Below the pieces are notes generated by a model, which was not told the DNA's origin, did not search any database, and was given only the letters and a program-made list of their open reading frames with translations. A stretch of DNA of 64,000 nt from Listeria floridensis FSL S10-1187. GTDB taxonomy: Bacteria > Bacillota > Bacilli > Lactobacillales > Listeriaceae. A program made the position numbers and the translations under genes. The stretch lies in the NCBI RefSeq assembly GCF_000525875.1, contig NZ_AODF01000001.1, forward strand, positions 186,001 through 250,000, in the 5' to 3' direction. Shown here in pieces: positions 9,447 to 18,856 of this stretch; position 1 is the first letter of the stretch; each line of letters opens with the position of its first letter.

Positions 9447-9821
9447 TTACTCCTCTCTATTTTCCTTAGAGTTCAAGAGTTCATCTTCATAGCGTTCCAA
9501 ATCTTTCCGATATTGTCGTTTTGCCTCATCTTGCTTTTCCATCACATCACCCATCTGATCCCGAACATAAAAAGCGCCTTCATCGTGCGTCTCTGTAATC
9601 CAATTAAACCCTTGCGAAAGCGGAGGAATCGTATTTGAATCATAATCTGCCACACTGTACCTCAAACGTTCAGCGGTTGCTTCCAGTTTTTTAGAAAACT
9701 GCCTGCCTAAATACTGCATATCTTCGAGTTCTTCTTCAAATGCTCGATTTTGTTTCGTTTGTTCATCTTTTAGATCTTCTATTCGTTGTAAAGTCATTTT
9801 CTTCATGAATTTATCCCTCAC
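9447..9821 (-). CDS. Helical DUF3958-like partner protein of the type VII lipase
   Basis: About 120 residues, entirely charged alpha-helix with coiled-coil character (LKDEQTKQNRAFEEELEDM; QYRKDLERYEDELL). No signal peptide. The start overlaps the end of the lipase gene; either MRDKF or the internal MKKMTLQ could be used. In streptococci and staphylococci, small helical proteins of DUF3958 and DUF3130 type bind the helical domain of type VII substrates and help target them to the secretion machine. The gene order here (lipase, then two small helical genes) fits that role. The DUF3958 label is from pattern recognition and should be checked by a profile search. Confidence 0.55.
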   Translation of the reverse strand: MRDKFMKKMTLQRIEDLKDEQTKQNRAFEEELEDMQYLGRQFSKKLEATAERLRYSVADYDSNTIPPLSQGFNWITETHDEGAFYVRDQMGDVMEKQDEAKRQYRKDLERYEDELLNSKENREE

Positions 9822-11075
9822 TGATTTGTTTGGCTAATTCTTGGTCTTTCTCGATCATTTCCTGGATGGCTTTTTGGGTCGTTTGAATCGTTTCGTCAAA
9901 TTCTTGCTCAATCGCTTTTAATTCTGCCACCGTTTTTTCATACTCTGCTTTAGGTTTCAAGCGAATTTCAGCTTCGGTTGCGCCGCCGTCCGCCAGCGCT
10001 TGGATGATTTCGTTGTCAGAAAGGATTTCTCCGATGAAACGGGCATCTTTCAGGGTATCTTGCCAGAGATCATCGGCTTTTTCGATTTCTTTTTGATACA
10101 TTTCTTTTAGTTCGGAAATATGCTTCTGGGCGTTTAGTTTCATACCTTGCGTAAAGACGAGCGCGTTCGCGGCATCGAGATAGACTTCTTCCGCCGAGGA
10201 AAGCCCGCCGCCACTTTTTTTCAAATTTCTTTTTTTAAGCGTTTCAAATTGGCAAGACCGGTTTCGGTGACAATAAGTGAAAGCTTGGCATATCCCTCCC
10301 CCGTAAGCATGAGGTTTCCGTCTTTATCAAACTCATACCCTTGCCACATGTGCTGGGCGGTAATGCCACCGGTTGGGCTCCCGTCGACGTAAAGCACATT
10401 GCCAACGCCTAGCGCGCCCTCACCGTAAGCGAGCGCAATAATATCACGCTGATCCACATAAAGAAAGCCTTTATTCGTCGCCGTGAACGCATCCGCGACT
10501 TTTTTCTGTTCAGGAGTTAAGGTGGTATAAATGTTCGGCCCTTGGTACAAGTAAGCGCTTTCAATTCGATTCAACTGCTGTTTCGAGAGATCGGCGATGG
10601 CATATTGACCGTTCATGCTGCCGAGGGAATGCCCGTAAATGTAGACTTTGGCGTTGGGATAGGTTTTTAGAGTCTCTTTGAGTGAGCTTGCGGCACTTTT
10701 AAATTGCGGCGGAGCAATTGTGCCTTTTTGCCCAGCAACTTGAGCGGCAGCGGGCGCGTCATTCAAGATCCAATCTTGAAAAACATCCAGACTTTTCATC
10801 GAATCGAAAGCAAGTAACTGATCGACCCCAGTTGAGCCGCGGTACAGCACCGTGACTTCTTTGACTTTTTCACGTTCGGAAAGCGGAGCATTCGCTGGGA
10901 CATAGTCTTTTGTGATGACATAAGATTGTTCGCCGGTTTTTAGGTTGTTGTTTATCTGGGATACTTCTCCAATCTTCTTTTTACCTTTCGACACAGAAAC
11001 TGTTGAATTAATTTTCAAATTATCATACTCTCTGTTGGCCAGTTCGACATGTTCCTTATCGCTAAGGCTAATCAT
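9811..11075 (-). CDS. Type VII-type lipase toxin with reversed domain order (frame broken)
   Basis: The N-terminal 284 residues form a lipase/alpha-beta-hydrolase domain: VLYRGSTG near residue 77, the nucleophile elbow GHSLG with Ser150, and likely Asp and His in YVDQRDI and TAQHMWQGY. The frame then stops, and a 137-residue helical domain (SGGGLSSAEEVYLDAANAL and onward, rich in Glu/Lys) follows in another frame. Removing one base from each of the runs 10230-10236 and 10215-10221 fuses both into one protein of 420 residues. This is the layout of staphylococcal TslA, a type VII-secreted phospholipase toxin with the targeting domain at the C-terminus. It is followed by two small helical genes and preceded by a membrane-anchored DUF1310 gene. 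The catalytic motif is visible; secretion and target are inferred. Confidence 0.7.
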
Positions 11076-11076
11076 T

Positions 11077-11448
11077 TTAATCGCCTCCTTTCAATAGTTG
11101 ATTTAAATCTGAAGAATAACTAACGCCACCCGCTTCTATTTTCTCTTCATATTTATTCAAAGTCGTTTCGAGAATCATATTGTTGCTCCCATTAATTTCT
11201 AAAGTAACATTAATTCCTCCCATCGGATTATGCTTGATACTATTGTCATTAATTTTATACGTTTTTATCACTCCTTTATCAGTTAGTGCGTTTTTGTCTA
11301 AATTTCTTAAAATATCCACATATTCCTTCTTTGCTTCCTCGCTCTTCACGACTTTCAGCATCTCTTGTTTATCCATATAATATTTCACTCCGATTCCAAG
11401 TCCGATTATCACAACGATTCCTAGCACAATTAACCAAAATTTCTTCAC
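11077..11448 (-). CDS. DUF1310 membrane-anchored protein, candidate immunity to the lipase
   Basis: I chose the GTG at 11448, behind AGGTGAT, giving a 123-residue protein that starts VKKFWLIVLGIVVIIGLGIG; an ATG further upstream at 11463 is also possible. One N-terminal membrane helix is followed by an extracellular domain with SIKHNPMGGI, the signature I associate with DUF1310 proteins of Listeria and relatives. The stop is one base from the lipase start, so the two are clearly translated together. Staphylococcal TslA is neutralised by a surface-exposed lipid-anchored protein made from the same locus; a membrane-anchored outward-facing protein here could do the same job. Family assignment is moderately sure, immunity is inference. 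Confidence 0.65.
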   Translation of the reverse strand: MKKFWLIVLGIVVIIGLGIGVKYYMDKQEMLKVVKSEEAKKEYVDILRNLDKNALTDKGVIKTYKINDNSIKHNPMGGINVTLEINGSNNMILETTLNKYEEKIEAGGVSYSSDLNQLLKGGD

Positions 11449-11718
11449 TTCATCACCTGACATTCTTCCATGTTTTTTCGTCTCGAATCTCCCGGAAACT
11501 GTAACTGTATTCATATGTATTATTTTCTCACAATTTTAATATAGCACAGCCCCTTTTATTTGTCTGTGACTAATTTGTGAAAACTTTTAGGGATAAAGGC
11601 AATCTAAACTAATGAAACTAGTTCGCTTAGGTCTTGCTTGGCAACAAGAAGTTTCACAATCGCCGCTCTTTTTTCAACCTGTGTATTTACGATTTTCTTC
11701 CATTTAAAAGTACAAAAA

Positions 11719-11757
11719 ACCGGCTTTCCTCTCCGAGTGAGAATGAAAACCGGTCAC
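11719..11757 (-). terminator. Terminator behind nrdG
   Basis: ACCGG and CCGGT arms enclose an imperfect stem (GAAAACCGG against CCGGCTTTC), followed on the minus strand by TTTTTTG. It lies directly behind the nrdG stop. Confidence 0.65.
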
Positions 11758-11759
11758 TT

Positions 11760-12317
11760 TTATTCCAAGTACAAAACCACTTTTTCTGCTGCAAGTGATT
11801 TCTTAACGTCTATAATCCGCTGGTTGCTTGAACCGCGAAACGCTAAGTTCGGGTCAAACAGCGATTCCTCGAAACGTCCATCTACAAGCACATCCACTTC
11901 CGAAAGAAGCTCAAGCTTATCTTCTGTTTCAAGCAGCATCTCTTCAAAGGTATAGCCTGTCCATGACCAAATATCCTTTGAATCACCATAAACGGCGCGC
12001 AGTTTTCGCACAACCGCAAGGCACGTTTCTGTATTCAAAAACGGTTCCCCGCCAAGTAGTGTCAGTCCCTGCACACTTTCATGCCCGATGTCCGTTACAA
12101 TTTGATCAAGTAGTTCATCCGTGAACGGCTTCCCGTAGCTGAACGATTGTGCCGCTTTATTGTAACAGCCTTCGCAGTGAAACGGACATCCCGATACATA
12201 AAGACTGCATCTGACTCCTTCTCCGTCCACAAAATTAAATGCTTTATAATCGGCAATGTAACCGCGACTTAGGCGGCTTGATTGCCATTCTTTCGGAGCT
12301 GGGTTATTCATCGCCAA
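11760..12317 (-). CDS. nrdG: Anaerobic ribonucleotide reductase activating protein
   Basis: A radical SAM enzyme that installs the glycyl radical on NrdD. The cluster motif is CPFHCEGC (CxxxCxxC), within YVSGCPFHCEGCYN, and the glycine-rich GGEPF follows near residue 94. At 185 residues it is slightly longer than many NrdG proteins because of the N-terminal MAMNNPAPKEWQSS extension. Its start overlaps the nrdD stop (the GGCGATGAATAA junction), so the pair is translationally coupled. It works in oxygen-free growth to supply deoxynucleotides. Family identity is secure. Confidence 0.95.
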   Translation of the reverse strand: MAMNNPAPKEWQSSRLSRGYIADYKAFNFVDGEGVRCSLYVSGCPFHCEGCYNKAAQSFSYGKPFTDELLDQIVTDIGHESVQGLTLLGGEPFLNTETCLAVVRKLRAVYGDSKDIWSWTGYTFEEMLLETEDKLELLSEVDVLVDGRFEESLFDPNLAFRGSSNQRIIDVKKSLAAEKVVLYLE

Positions 12318-14454
12318 GCTCCATGTGTTTCACGCGTTTCGAAATTTCTACATGGCGACCGTGCACCATCGGGCGTTTCATTGGATTGCCGAGATAGCCA
12401 CAAGTTCGTTTCACCACATCAGCCTTTTCTGGATCAGTATTTCCGCAGTGCGGGCACTTAAATCCTTCCGCAGTCGGCGCAAACTCCCCTTCAAAGCCGC
12501 ATTCATAACATTTATCGATCGGCGTATTCGTCCCTAAGTAGGCCACTCTGTCATACGCATAGTCCCAAACGGCTTCAAGTGCTTTCGTATTATGCACAAG
12601 TTTCGGATATTCACAGTAGTGGATAAATCCGCCCGAGCAGAATTCTGGATAATCCTTTTCGAAATCGATTTTCTCAAACGGCGTGATTTTTTTACGCACA
12701 TCATAATGGAACGAGTTCTGATAATATTCCTTATCCGTAATGTCTTTTACTACCCCGAATTTATCCTTATCCAAACGATTAAAACGATCCGTCAAACTCT
12801 CACTCGGTGTCGAGTAAACACTGAACCAGTATCCATATTCTGCTTTCCATTCATCGGCATATTCCTTAAGCGCCTTAACAATGTCGAGCGTGAATTCTTT
12901 CGCCTCCGCATTTGTTTCCCATTCGCCGCCGTAAAATACTGTTGCTGCTTCATACAAGCCGATGTAGCCAATCGAAATCGTCGAACGTTCCTTGTTAAAA
13001 AGCTGATCGACATGATCCCCATCTTGCAGTCGCTTGCCGAATGCCCCGTATTTATAAAGAATTGGTGCATTTTCAGGACGCGCATCCCGAACCCGCTCTA
13101 AGCGGAACAAAAGGGCATCTTTGACCGTTTTCATTCGTTCATGAAAAATTTCCCAAAACTTCGATTGGTCCCCACCGCTTTGAAGCGCAATCCGCGGTAC
13201 ATTCAGCGTTACAACACCAAGGTTGTTTCGACCGGCATTCACATTTTCGCCTGCTTCATTTTTCCAAGCCGGGAGGAACGAGCGGCAGCCCATTGGGACT
13301 TTAAAGTCGCCTGTCAGTTTCGTAAGTGTATCATAACTTAGTACATCGGGATACATACGTTTCGCGGAGCATTTTAATGCGAGCTGTTTAATATCATAAT
13401 TCGGATCTGTTTCTGCAAGGTTCGTACCGCGTTTTAATGAGAAAACCAGTTTCGGGAAGATCGCAGTATGTTTATCTTTGCCGACACCGCCAAGTCGCAC
13501 ATTTAGAATCGCTTTTTGAATTTCACGCGCAAACCAGTCCTCGCCAAGTCCGAATCCGAGTGTGACGAACGGGGTTTGTCCATTGCTCGTATAAAGGGTA
13601 TTAATTTCGTACTCCAAGCTTTGCATGGCATCGTAAATATCCTTTTGCGTCCGTGTTTCTACATATTCTTGCTGTTTATCCGGAACGACCCAGTCGCTCG
13701 CTTCTTTTTCATGCTTCGTATAGTTGAGCTTCGCGTAATCCGATAAAATTTCATCAATCCGGTCAACGGAACAGCCGCCATATTGCGAGCTCGCCACATT
13801 GGCAATGATTTGCGCAATTTGAGCGGTCGCTGTTTGAATCGATTTTGGACTTTCTACATTGGCATTCCCAATCGTAAAGCCATTTTTCAGCATCCCGCGA
13901 ATGTCAATCAAGCAGCAGTTTGTCATCGCATGATACGGGCTGTAATCAAGATCATGAAAGTGAATGTCTCCCTTTAAATGTGCATTGGCCACATGCTTTG
14001 GCAGCATATATTTCAGCGCATAACTTTTAGCAACTGCTCCTGCCGTTAAATCGCGCTGTGTATTGAAAACAGTCGCATCCTTATTGGCATTTTCGTTCAC
14101 AACTGCTTCGTCTTTTTCCAACAGTTTTTGGACGCTTTTTGTCATGTCTGTCAAGTTTGCTCGTTTCGCATCGCGATCATGACGGTATTCTATGTAGCTT
14201 CTTGCAACATCTGGATAGCTTGACTTCATCAGTTCATTCTCGACTGTTTGCTGAATCGCATCAATCGTCAGCTCTTCTTCGTTTGGTAAAGCATTCACAA
14301 TCGAAATGATACTATTCTCCAAAAAGATATCATCCTCGACACCAATACTTTTCATTGATGCCTCCACCGCATTACGGATTTTGATCAGATCAAAGCTGGT
14401 TTTCCGGCCATCGCGTTTCACCACTTGCTGGTCTGTCATTTGTTTGATATACAT
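12304..14454 (-). CDS. nrdD: Anaerobic ribonucleoside-triphosphate reductase
   Basis: I chose the ATG at 14454 (MYIKQMTDQQVVKRDG), behind GGGGGA, giving 716 residues. An ATP-cone regulatory domain occupies the first 95 residues (VVKRDGRKTSF). The glycyl-radical barrel follows, with the C-terminal four-cysteine zinc site (CYECGFEG and CPHCGN) and the radical glycine in RTCGYLG. It reduces ribonucleoside triphosphates without oxygen, using NrdG to generate the radical. Two NrdR-like boxes lie just upstream, so repression by NrdR is likely. Complete and unremarkable. Confidence 0.96.
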   Translation of the reverse strand: MYIKQMTDQQVVKRDGRKTSFDLIKIRNAVEASMKSIGVEDDIFLENSIISIVNALPNEEELTIDAIQQTVENELMKSSYPDVARSYIEYRHDRDAKRANLTDMTKSVQKLLEKDEAVVNENANKDATVFNTQRDLTAGAVAKSYALKYMLPKHVANAHLKGDIHFHDLDYSPYHAMTNCCLIDIRGMLKNGFTIGNANVESPKSIQTATAQIAQIIANVASSQYGGCSVDRIDEILSDYAKLNYTKHEKEASDWVVPDKQQEYVETRTQKDIYDAMQSLEYEINTLYTSNGQTPFVTLGFGLGEDWFAREIQKAILNVRLGGVGKDKHTAIFPKLVFSLKRGTNLAETDPNYDIKQLALKCSAKRMYPDVLSYDTLTKLTGDFKVPMGCRSFLPAWKNEAGENVNAGRNNLGVVTLNVPRIALQSGGDQSKFWEIFHERMKTVKDALLFRLERVRDARPENAPILYKYGAFGKRLQDGDHVDQLFNKERSTISIGYIGLYEAATVFYGGEWETNAEAKEFTLDIVKALKEYADEWKAEYGYWFSVYSTPSESLTDRFNRLDKDKFGVVKDITDKEYYQNSFHYDVRKKITPFEKIDFEKDYPEFCSGGFIHYCEYPKLVHNTKALEAVWDYAYDRVAYLGTNTPIDKCYECGFEGEFAPTAEGFKCPHCGNTDPEKADVVKRTCGYLGNPMKRPMVHGRHVEISKRVKHMELGDE

Positions 14455-14471
14455 CACCAATTCCCCCGGTT

Positions 14472-14507
14472 TCTCTATATATTGTATCTGCCTATATAAT
14501 ATAGCAC
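14472..14507 (-). promoter_or_regulatory. Pair of NrdR-like boxes before nrdD
   Basis: Two AT-rich 16-base elements, read on the minus strand as ATACAATATATAGAGA (14472-14487) and GTGCTATATTATATAG (14492-14507). Both resemble the NrdR consensus (ACACWATATATWGWGT-like). They start 20 bases apart, about two helical turns, the kind of spacing NrdR sites have. They sit 18 to 53 bases upstream of the nrdD start. Confidence 0.55.
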
Positions 14508-14700
14508 AATATAATGGAGTTTTAAAAGTGATAGTGTGCACATTCACAAAAATGGGTCTTTAGTTCTTAAAAGCAAAATCGAAAGCGCATTCTTACGTCA
14601 AACCTTTTTTAGAAAATAATACTTTCGCCCTTCATTTGGACAATTTGTACAATCTGTCCAAAAAAGCCTAACAAATTTGTGCAGGTTGTCTCTAGTTTGA

Positions 14701-14714
14701 ATAAAACGTTTTCA
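14701..14714 (+). promoter_or_regulatory. Possible cre (CcpA) site before the sugar ATPase
   Basis: ATAAAACGTTTTCA matches the catabolite-responsive consensus TGWNANCGNTNWCA at all positions except the first two. It lies about 45 bases before the start of an ABC sugar-import ATPase, a usual CcpA target class. Confidence 0.4.
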
Positions 14715-14756
14715 TTTACAATAAAGACAAGATCAAATGAAAGAGGCGAGCAAATA

Positions 14757-15860
14757 ATGGCACAACTATCTCTCGAACATGTTTATAAAATTTATGATAA
14801 TAAAGTAACGGCTGTGAACGATTTCAATTTAGAAATTGCCGATAAAGAGTTTATCGTTTTTGTCGGTCCATCTGGATGCGGAAAATCGACAACGCTTCGG
14901 ATGATTGCCGGTCTTGAAGAAATATCAAAAGGCGAATTTAAAATCGACGGCAAAGTAATGAATAATGTCGCTCCGAAAGACCGAGATATCGCGATGGTGT
15001 TCCAAAACTACGCGCTTTATCCGCATATGACCGTGTTTGACAACATGGCATTCGGTTTGAAGCTCCGCAAAATGCCAAAGGCTGAAATTGCTAAAAGAGT
15101 CGAACACGCGGCGAATATTCTTGGATTAACGGATTATTTAAAACGGAAGCCAAGCGCTCTTTCTGGCGGACAGCGTCAGCGGGTAGCGTTGGGACGCGCC
15201 ATTGTACGTGATGCGAAAGTATTCCTGATGGATGAGCCACTCTCAAACCTTGATGCGAAACTGCGGGTGCAAATGCGCGCTGAGATCACAAAACTGCATC
15301 AACAGCTTGATACGACGATGATTTACGTTACTCATGACCAAACGGAAGCGATGACAATGGCGACGCGAATTGTCATTATGAAAGACGGCGTAATTCAGCA
15401 AGTCGGCAGTCCGAAAGAAGTGTACGACCGCCCTGTGAATATGTTTGTGGCTGGATTTATCGGAAGCCCAGCGATGAACTTCTTTGAAGGACGTCTGGAA
15501 AACGGCAGCTTCGTGAGTGAGGCTTTCTCGATCGCGGTTCCTGAAGGCAAACTGAAGGTGCTTAAGGAAAAAGGCTACGACGGAAAAGAAATCGTATTTG
15601 GCATCCGCCCAGAAGATATCCACGATGAGCCGCTTGTCATTGAAGCCAATCCAGGATACACATTCGAAGCGAAGACGGTTGTGGCTGAGCTGACTGGAGC
15701 TGAATTTATGCTTCACAGCCAAGTTGGCAATCAAAGCTTCGTCGCTCGTGTTGATTCGCGCTCGGAACATGAAAGCGGCGAAACGATTAAACTTGCTTTT
15801 GAAATGAGTAAAGGACACTTCTTCGATAAGGATACGGAAATGTCGCTAACTGAATGGTAA
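14757..15860 (+). CDS. msmX: MsmX/UgpC-type ABC sugar importer ATPase
   Basis: I chose the ATG at 14757 (MAQLSLEHVYKIYDN), behind AGAGGCGAG, giving 367 residues, the normal length. Walker A GPSGCGKST, signature LSGGQRQR, Walker B FLMDEPLSNLDAKLR and the switch histidine in VTHDQTEAMT are all intact. The C-terminal 120 residues form the OB-fold domain typical of MalK/MsmX. These ATPases often serve several sugar importers at once. No permease or binding protein is encoded beside it, which supports a shared, free-standing ATPase. A possible cre site lies upstream and a strong terminator follows. Specific substrates cannot be read from the sequence. Confidence 0.88.
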   Translation: MAQLSLEHVYKIYDNKVTAVNDFNLEIADKEFIVFVGPSGCGKSTTLRMIAGLEEISKGEFKIDGKVMNNVAPKDRDIAMVFQNYALYPHMTVFDNMAFGLKLRKMPKAEIAKRVEHAANILGLTDYLKRKPSALSGGQRQRVALGRAIVRDAKVFLMDEPLSNLDAKLRVQMRAEITKLHQQLDTTMIYVTHDQTEAMTMATRIVIMKDGVIQQVGSPKEVYDRPVNMFVAGFIGSPAMNFFEGRLENGSFVSEAFSIAVPEGKLKVLKEKGYDGKEIVFGIRPEDIHDEPLVIEANPGYTFEAKTVVAELTGAEFMLHSQVGNQSFVARVDSRSEHESGETIKLAFEMSKGHFFDKDTEMSLTEW

Positions 15861-15880
15861 TCCTCCCATATTGATATGAA

Positions 15881-15908
15881 ATAAGCCTCGCTGATGCGAG
15901 GCTTATTT
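15881..15908 (+). terminator. Terminator behind the sugar ATPase
   Basis: ATAAGCCTCG and CGAGGCTTAT form a perfect stem around a short CTGATG loop, followed by TTGTTTTG. It ends the single-gene transcript 20 bases after the stop. Confidence 0.8.
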
Positions 15909-15955
15909 GTTTTGCGAACTGGATATTTATTCTTTGTTCGTTACTTAACCAAAAC

Positions 15956-16008
15956 AAAAACATCCAACCGGTAACTTTGCTAGAAAGTCCCATCAGTTGA
16001 ATGTTTTT
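15956..16008 (-). terminator. Terminator at the end of the polysaccharide operon
   Basis: On the minus strand AAAAACATTCAAC and GTTGGATGTTTTT pair with one mismatch around a 27-base loop, ending in a T run. It lies about 40 bases after the last gene of the long operon. Confidence 0.6.
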
Positions 16009-16044
16009 AGTGTCAAATTTATTCACAGGCTTCTCCTTGGCTTT

Positions 16045-16285
16045 TTAGTAGTCAAACGGCCGGTATTTTTTTCGTAAATCTTCTTGTTCCCGCGCCCGCT
16101 CTAGAATGCCTTCACGAAAATAAAGAACTGCGCTCCCCTTTTTGATTCGAGCGATTTTTTCGCGGTTGACGAGTGAATAAAAACTTTGTTTTGAGATTTG
16201 TAGTAAATTCAATGCTTCTACTGTAGAAACAAAGTAACGATCCAGTAATTCTAATTGTTCTTCTTGTGATAGATTTTTTTTCCAT
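16045..16285 (-). CDS. Small helix-turn-helix DNA-binding protein (frame broken)
   Basis: With one base removed from the eight-base run 16274-16281, the ATG at 16285 opens a 79-residue protein starting MEKNLSQEEQLELLDRY. Residues 18-45 form a helix-turn-helix of the excisionase/MerR-like kind (STVEALNLLQISKQSFYSLV), followed by a short wing and a basic tail (RKKYRPFDY). As written, the ATG frame soon leaves this sequence. It lies 10 bases behind the flippase and is the last gene before the operon terminator. It could feed back on the polysaccharide operon, but nothing in the sequence proves this. Confidence 0.6.
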
Positions 16286-16295
16286 GTTACACCTC

Positions 16296-17745
16296 TTATT
16301 TAATTCCTTTATTGGTTATTGCTTTTTTTAATGATTGAACATTTATTCGCTGCCATGCCTCTAGAAGCAGCTTATGATACAGGCCTAGAATTGCCGCTAG
16401 CGCGATAAGTGCCGCCGCATACTGAAACCCGTTGTCTGGTCCAAATGTATTATAAAGTGCCAGCACATATAAAATAACTGTAACCAGCATGTGTTTTCTT
16501 ACTGAAAATCCTTCCCAAATCCGCATTGAAATGACGGTTCGGGCAATGAAAAATGCAATGTAGGCTGTTCCTGTTGCGATTGCTGCTCCGATTGAGCCGT
16601 AAAGCGGAACTAGCCAAAAATTGAGAATAAGCGATACTAAAAGTGCGAAGCACGATACGATGATATTGAGATAGCTTTTTCTTAAAAAAACAATGCCTAA
16701 ATTGGTCGTCTCGCTCATCGTCATCATCAGCGGATAGAAACAGAGAAACGGAAAGATATATTTTGCTTCTTCATATTCTGGCGAAAGGATGTAAATGATC
16801 AAACCTTTGGCAAGTAGCAAGAAAATGAATAGGATTGAAATGAGCAACATCATGATATGACTGACCAGTTCATAATAGCGTACCGGCTTTTTCTTTTGAT
16901 ACCATTCATAGGCTGTCGGTACCCAGAAGTTAGAGAAACTAATTTGCAAGATTAATAAGGCACTCGCAATTTTAAATGCGGCTGTGTATAATCCCAGTTG
17001 TGTGAAGTCTGCATAATAACGTAAAAATACTTTATCAATGACAACAAACAAACTATAAATGAAAGTGGCAACAACAACGGGTAAGCCAAACCGCGCAAGC
17101 CGCTTCACCAAGCCTCTATCGAGAACAAAAGCTTGTTTTTTGAATAATCTTAAGTGAGTGAGCAGTAAAATAAGATCCCCGATCATCTGGCCTAGGATTG
17201 TACTATAAACTACTGTAATGAAAACGGGTTTGAAGATCAGCAAAAATACGATGGTGACCACCAGAATCATGAATTTGATCAGAATATTGTAAAGCGAAAA
17301 GGATAGGGCTTTATTTTCCATTCTGATGAAAAGCAGGATAAAACGTTCAAAGATTAGGAATATCGTTGAAACAGCAAGCAGATAAACGGCTCCGATATAT
17401 TTGGAATCGGCAAACAGCCAGTAAGAGACATTGTCCGCAAAGTAACACATCAAACTGATGAGCGGTATTGTCATAAGCATTGGGACAAGAAGCGCATTTA
17501 CAAGCAGTTTTTTTATTGTTCTTGTATTCGTAAAACTCTCGTGTAAACGCTTGGTCAAATCCTAGATAGATCACATAAATCAAAAGCGTCTGTGCAAGCA
17601 GAAACATGCTTGTTTTTCCGTATTCTTCCGGGCTTAGGAAGTAGGTTGTTACTGGAATTAAGATTAAATTCAGCAAGGCTGCTCCGATTGATCCAATCGA
17701 AAATTGCAGCAGACGTACGATTAACTGCTTCACTTTTTTCTCCAC
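16296..17745 (-). CDS. Wzx-like polysaccharide flippase (frame broken)
   Basis: Two overlapping frames join into one 482-residue protein if one base is removed from the seven-base run at 17508-17514 (the junction then reads YEYKNNKKLLVNALLVPM). The result has the 12 to 14 membrane helices and the N-terminal GSIGAALLNLILIPVTTYFLSP signature of the MATE/Wzx polysaccharide transporter superfamily. It would flip undecaprenyl-linked repeat units to the outer face of the membrane. It follows the TagO-like gene after about 20 bases in the polysaccharide operon. The family is clear; the break is probably a sequencing error. Confidence 0.82.
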
Positions 17746-17766
17746 ACTTTCTTTTAAATAAAATTC

Positions 17767-18849
17767 TTAACGCGATCTCTTAATAAGTCTGAAATAGAGT
17801 TTCTTTCGTGCTTTGCCTATGCCTGTATATAGGTTCAGCAAAGGATGATGATTTTCGTCGATTAAGCCGATAAATTCTACAGCAATTTCAATTAACAGAA
17901 GTAGTACGATGATTAGAATGATTGAACCCCACGTTGTTGAAAAGTAAAGCAGAAAACTAATTCCGGAAAATACGGCTGCAATTAGGTAAAGCAAAAGTAC
18001 GGTTTGTCGATTCGTTAAACCAAGGGCTAAAAGTCTGTGGTGAATGTGGGAACGATCGGCTGTAGAAATGGATGTTCTTTGTTTGATTCGGCGAATAATC
18101 GCGAAAAATGTATCTGTAAATGGTACGCCCAAAATGATAATCGGGATGAGAAGTGATATCAGGGTTACATTTTTGAACTCTAAAAGCGACAGAATTGCTA
18201 TCATAAAGCCGACGAACATCGCTCCGGTATCTCCCATGAAAATCGATGCCGGCGGAAAGTTGAAGACAAGAAAAGCGAGCAACGCGCCGACAAGCAAGAA
18301 TGCTGTAAAGGCACTGCCTGTGTTGCCGAGAAGAAGCGCCATACCGCCAATTGTTACGAGTGCAATGGTTGATACTCCACCCGCAAGGCCGTCAATTCCA
18401 TCAATCAAGTTGATCGCATTTACGATTGCTAAAATCCAGAAAATCGAAATCGGGATTGCAAAGTAGCCGAATTCAACACGACCGAGAAACGGCAAGTAAA
18501 TATGATGAACCATAATACCGCCCCAAATGGTGACGCAAAGCGAGGCCGCCACTTGTCCTGCTAATTTTAATTTTGGCGAAAGCTCTTTTACATCGTCAAT
18601 TACTCCTGTTACAACGATGATTAACGTACCAACTAGTAACGGAATTGTATTTTCGTGATTGATCGGTGATAAAAAGAATACGGTTATAAAACTGATAAAA
18701 ATACCAAGTCCGCCAAGTGTTGCTGTCGGCTTAATATGTGCATGTCTGTCACGTGGCGCATCTACGGCTCCGACTAGAAATGCTAATTTGCGGATGAGCG
18801 GCATAAGTAAAATTCCAAATACGAAGGTAATAACTGTCCATACTAACAA
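17767..18849 (-). CDS. tagO: TagO/WecA-like undecaprenyl-phosphate GlcNAc-1-phosphate transferase
   Basis: A 360-residue polytopic membrane enzyme read from a TTG start about 10 bases behind GGAG; the start sits eight bases past the stop of the glycosyltransferase gene. The family motifs are present: PRDRHAHIKPTATLGGLG at the start, VIDDVKELSP, NAINLIDGIDGLAGG, FNFPPASIFMGDTGA and the cytosolic DRSHIHHRL. It attaches GlcNAc-1-phosphate to undecaprenyl phosphate, the first step of wall teichoic acid and many exopolysaccharides. Its place inside the operon suggests a dedicated priming enzyme for this polymer, though it could also serve teichoic acid synthesis. About 10 membrane helices. Confidence 0.88.
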   Translation of the reverse strand: MLVWTVITFVFGILLMPLIRKLAFLVGAVDAPRDRHAHIKPTATLGGLGIFISFITVFFLSPINHENTIPLLVGTLIIVVTGVIDDVKELSPKLKLAGQVAASLCVTIWGGIMVHHIYLPFLGRVEFGYFAIPISIFWILAIVNAINLIDGIDGLAGGVSTIALVTIGGMALLLGNTGSAFTAFLLVGALLAFLVFNFPPASIFMGDTGAMFVGFMIAILSLLEFKNVTLISLLIPIIILGVPFTDTFFAIIRRIKQRTSISTADRSHIHHRLLALGLTNRQTVLLLYLIAAVFSGISFLLYFSTTWGSIILIIVLLLLIEIAVEFIGLIDENHHPLLNLYTGIGKARKKLYFRLIKRSR

Positions 18850-18856
18850 TCTATAT

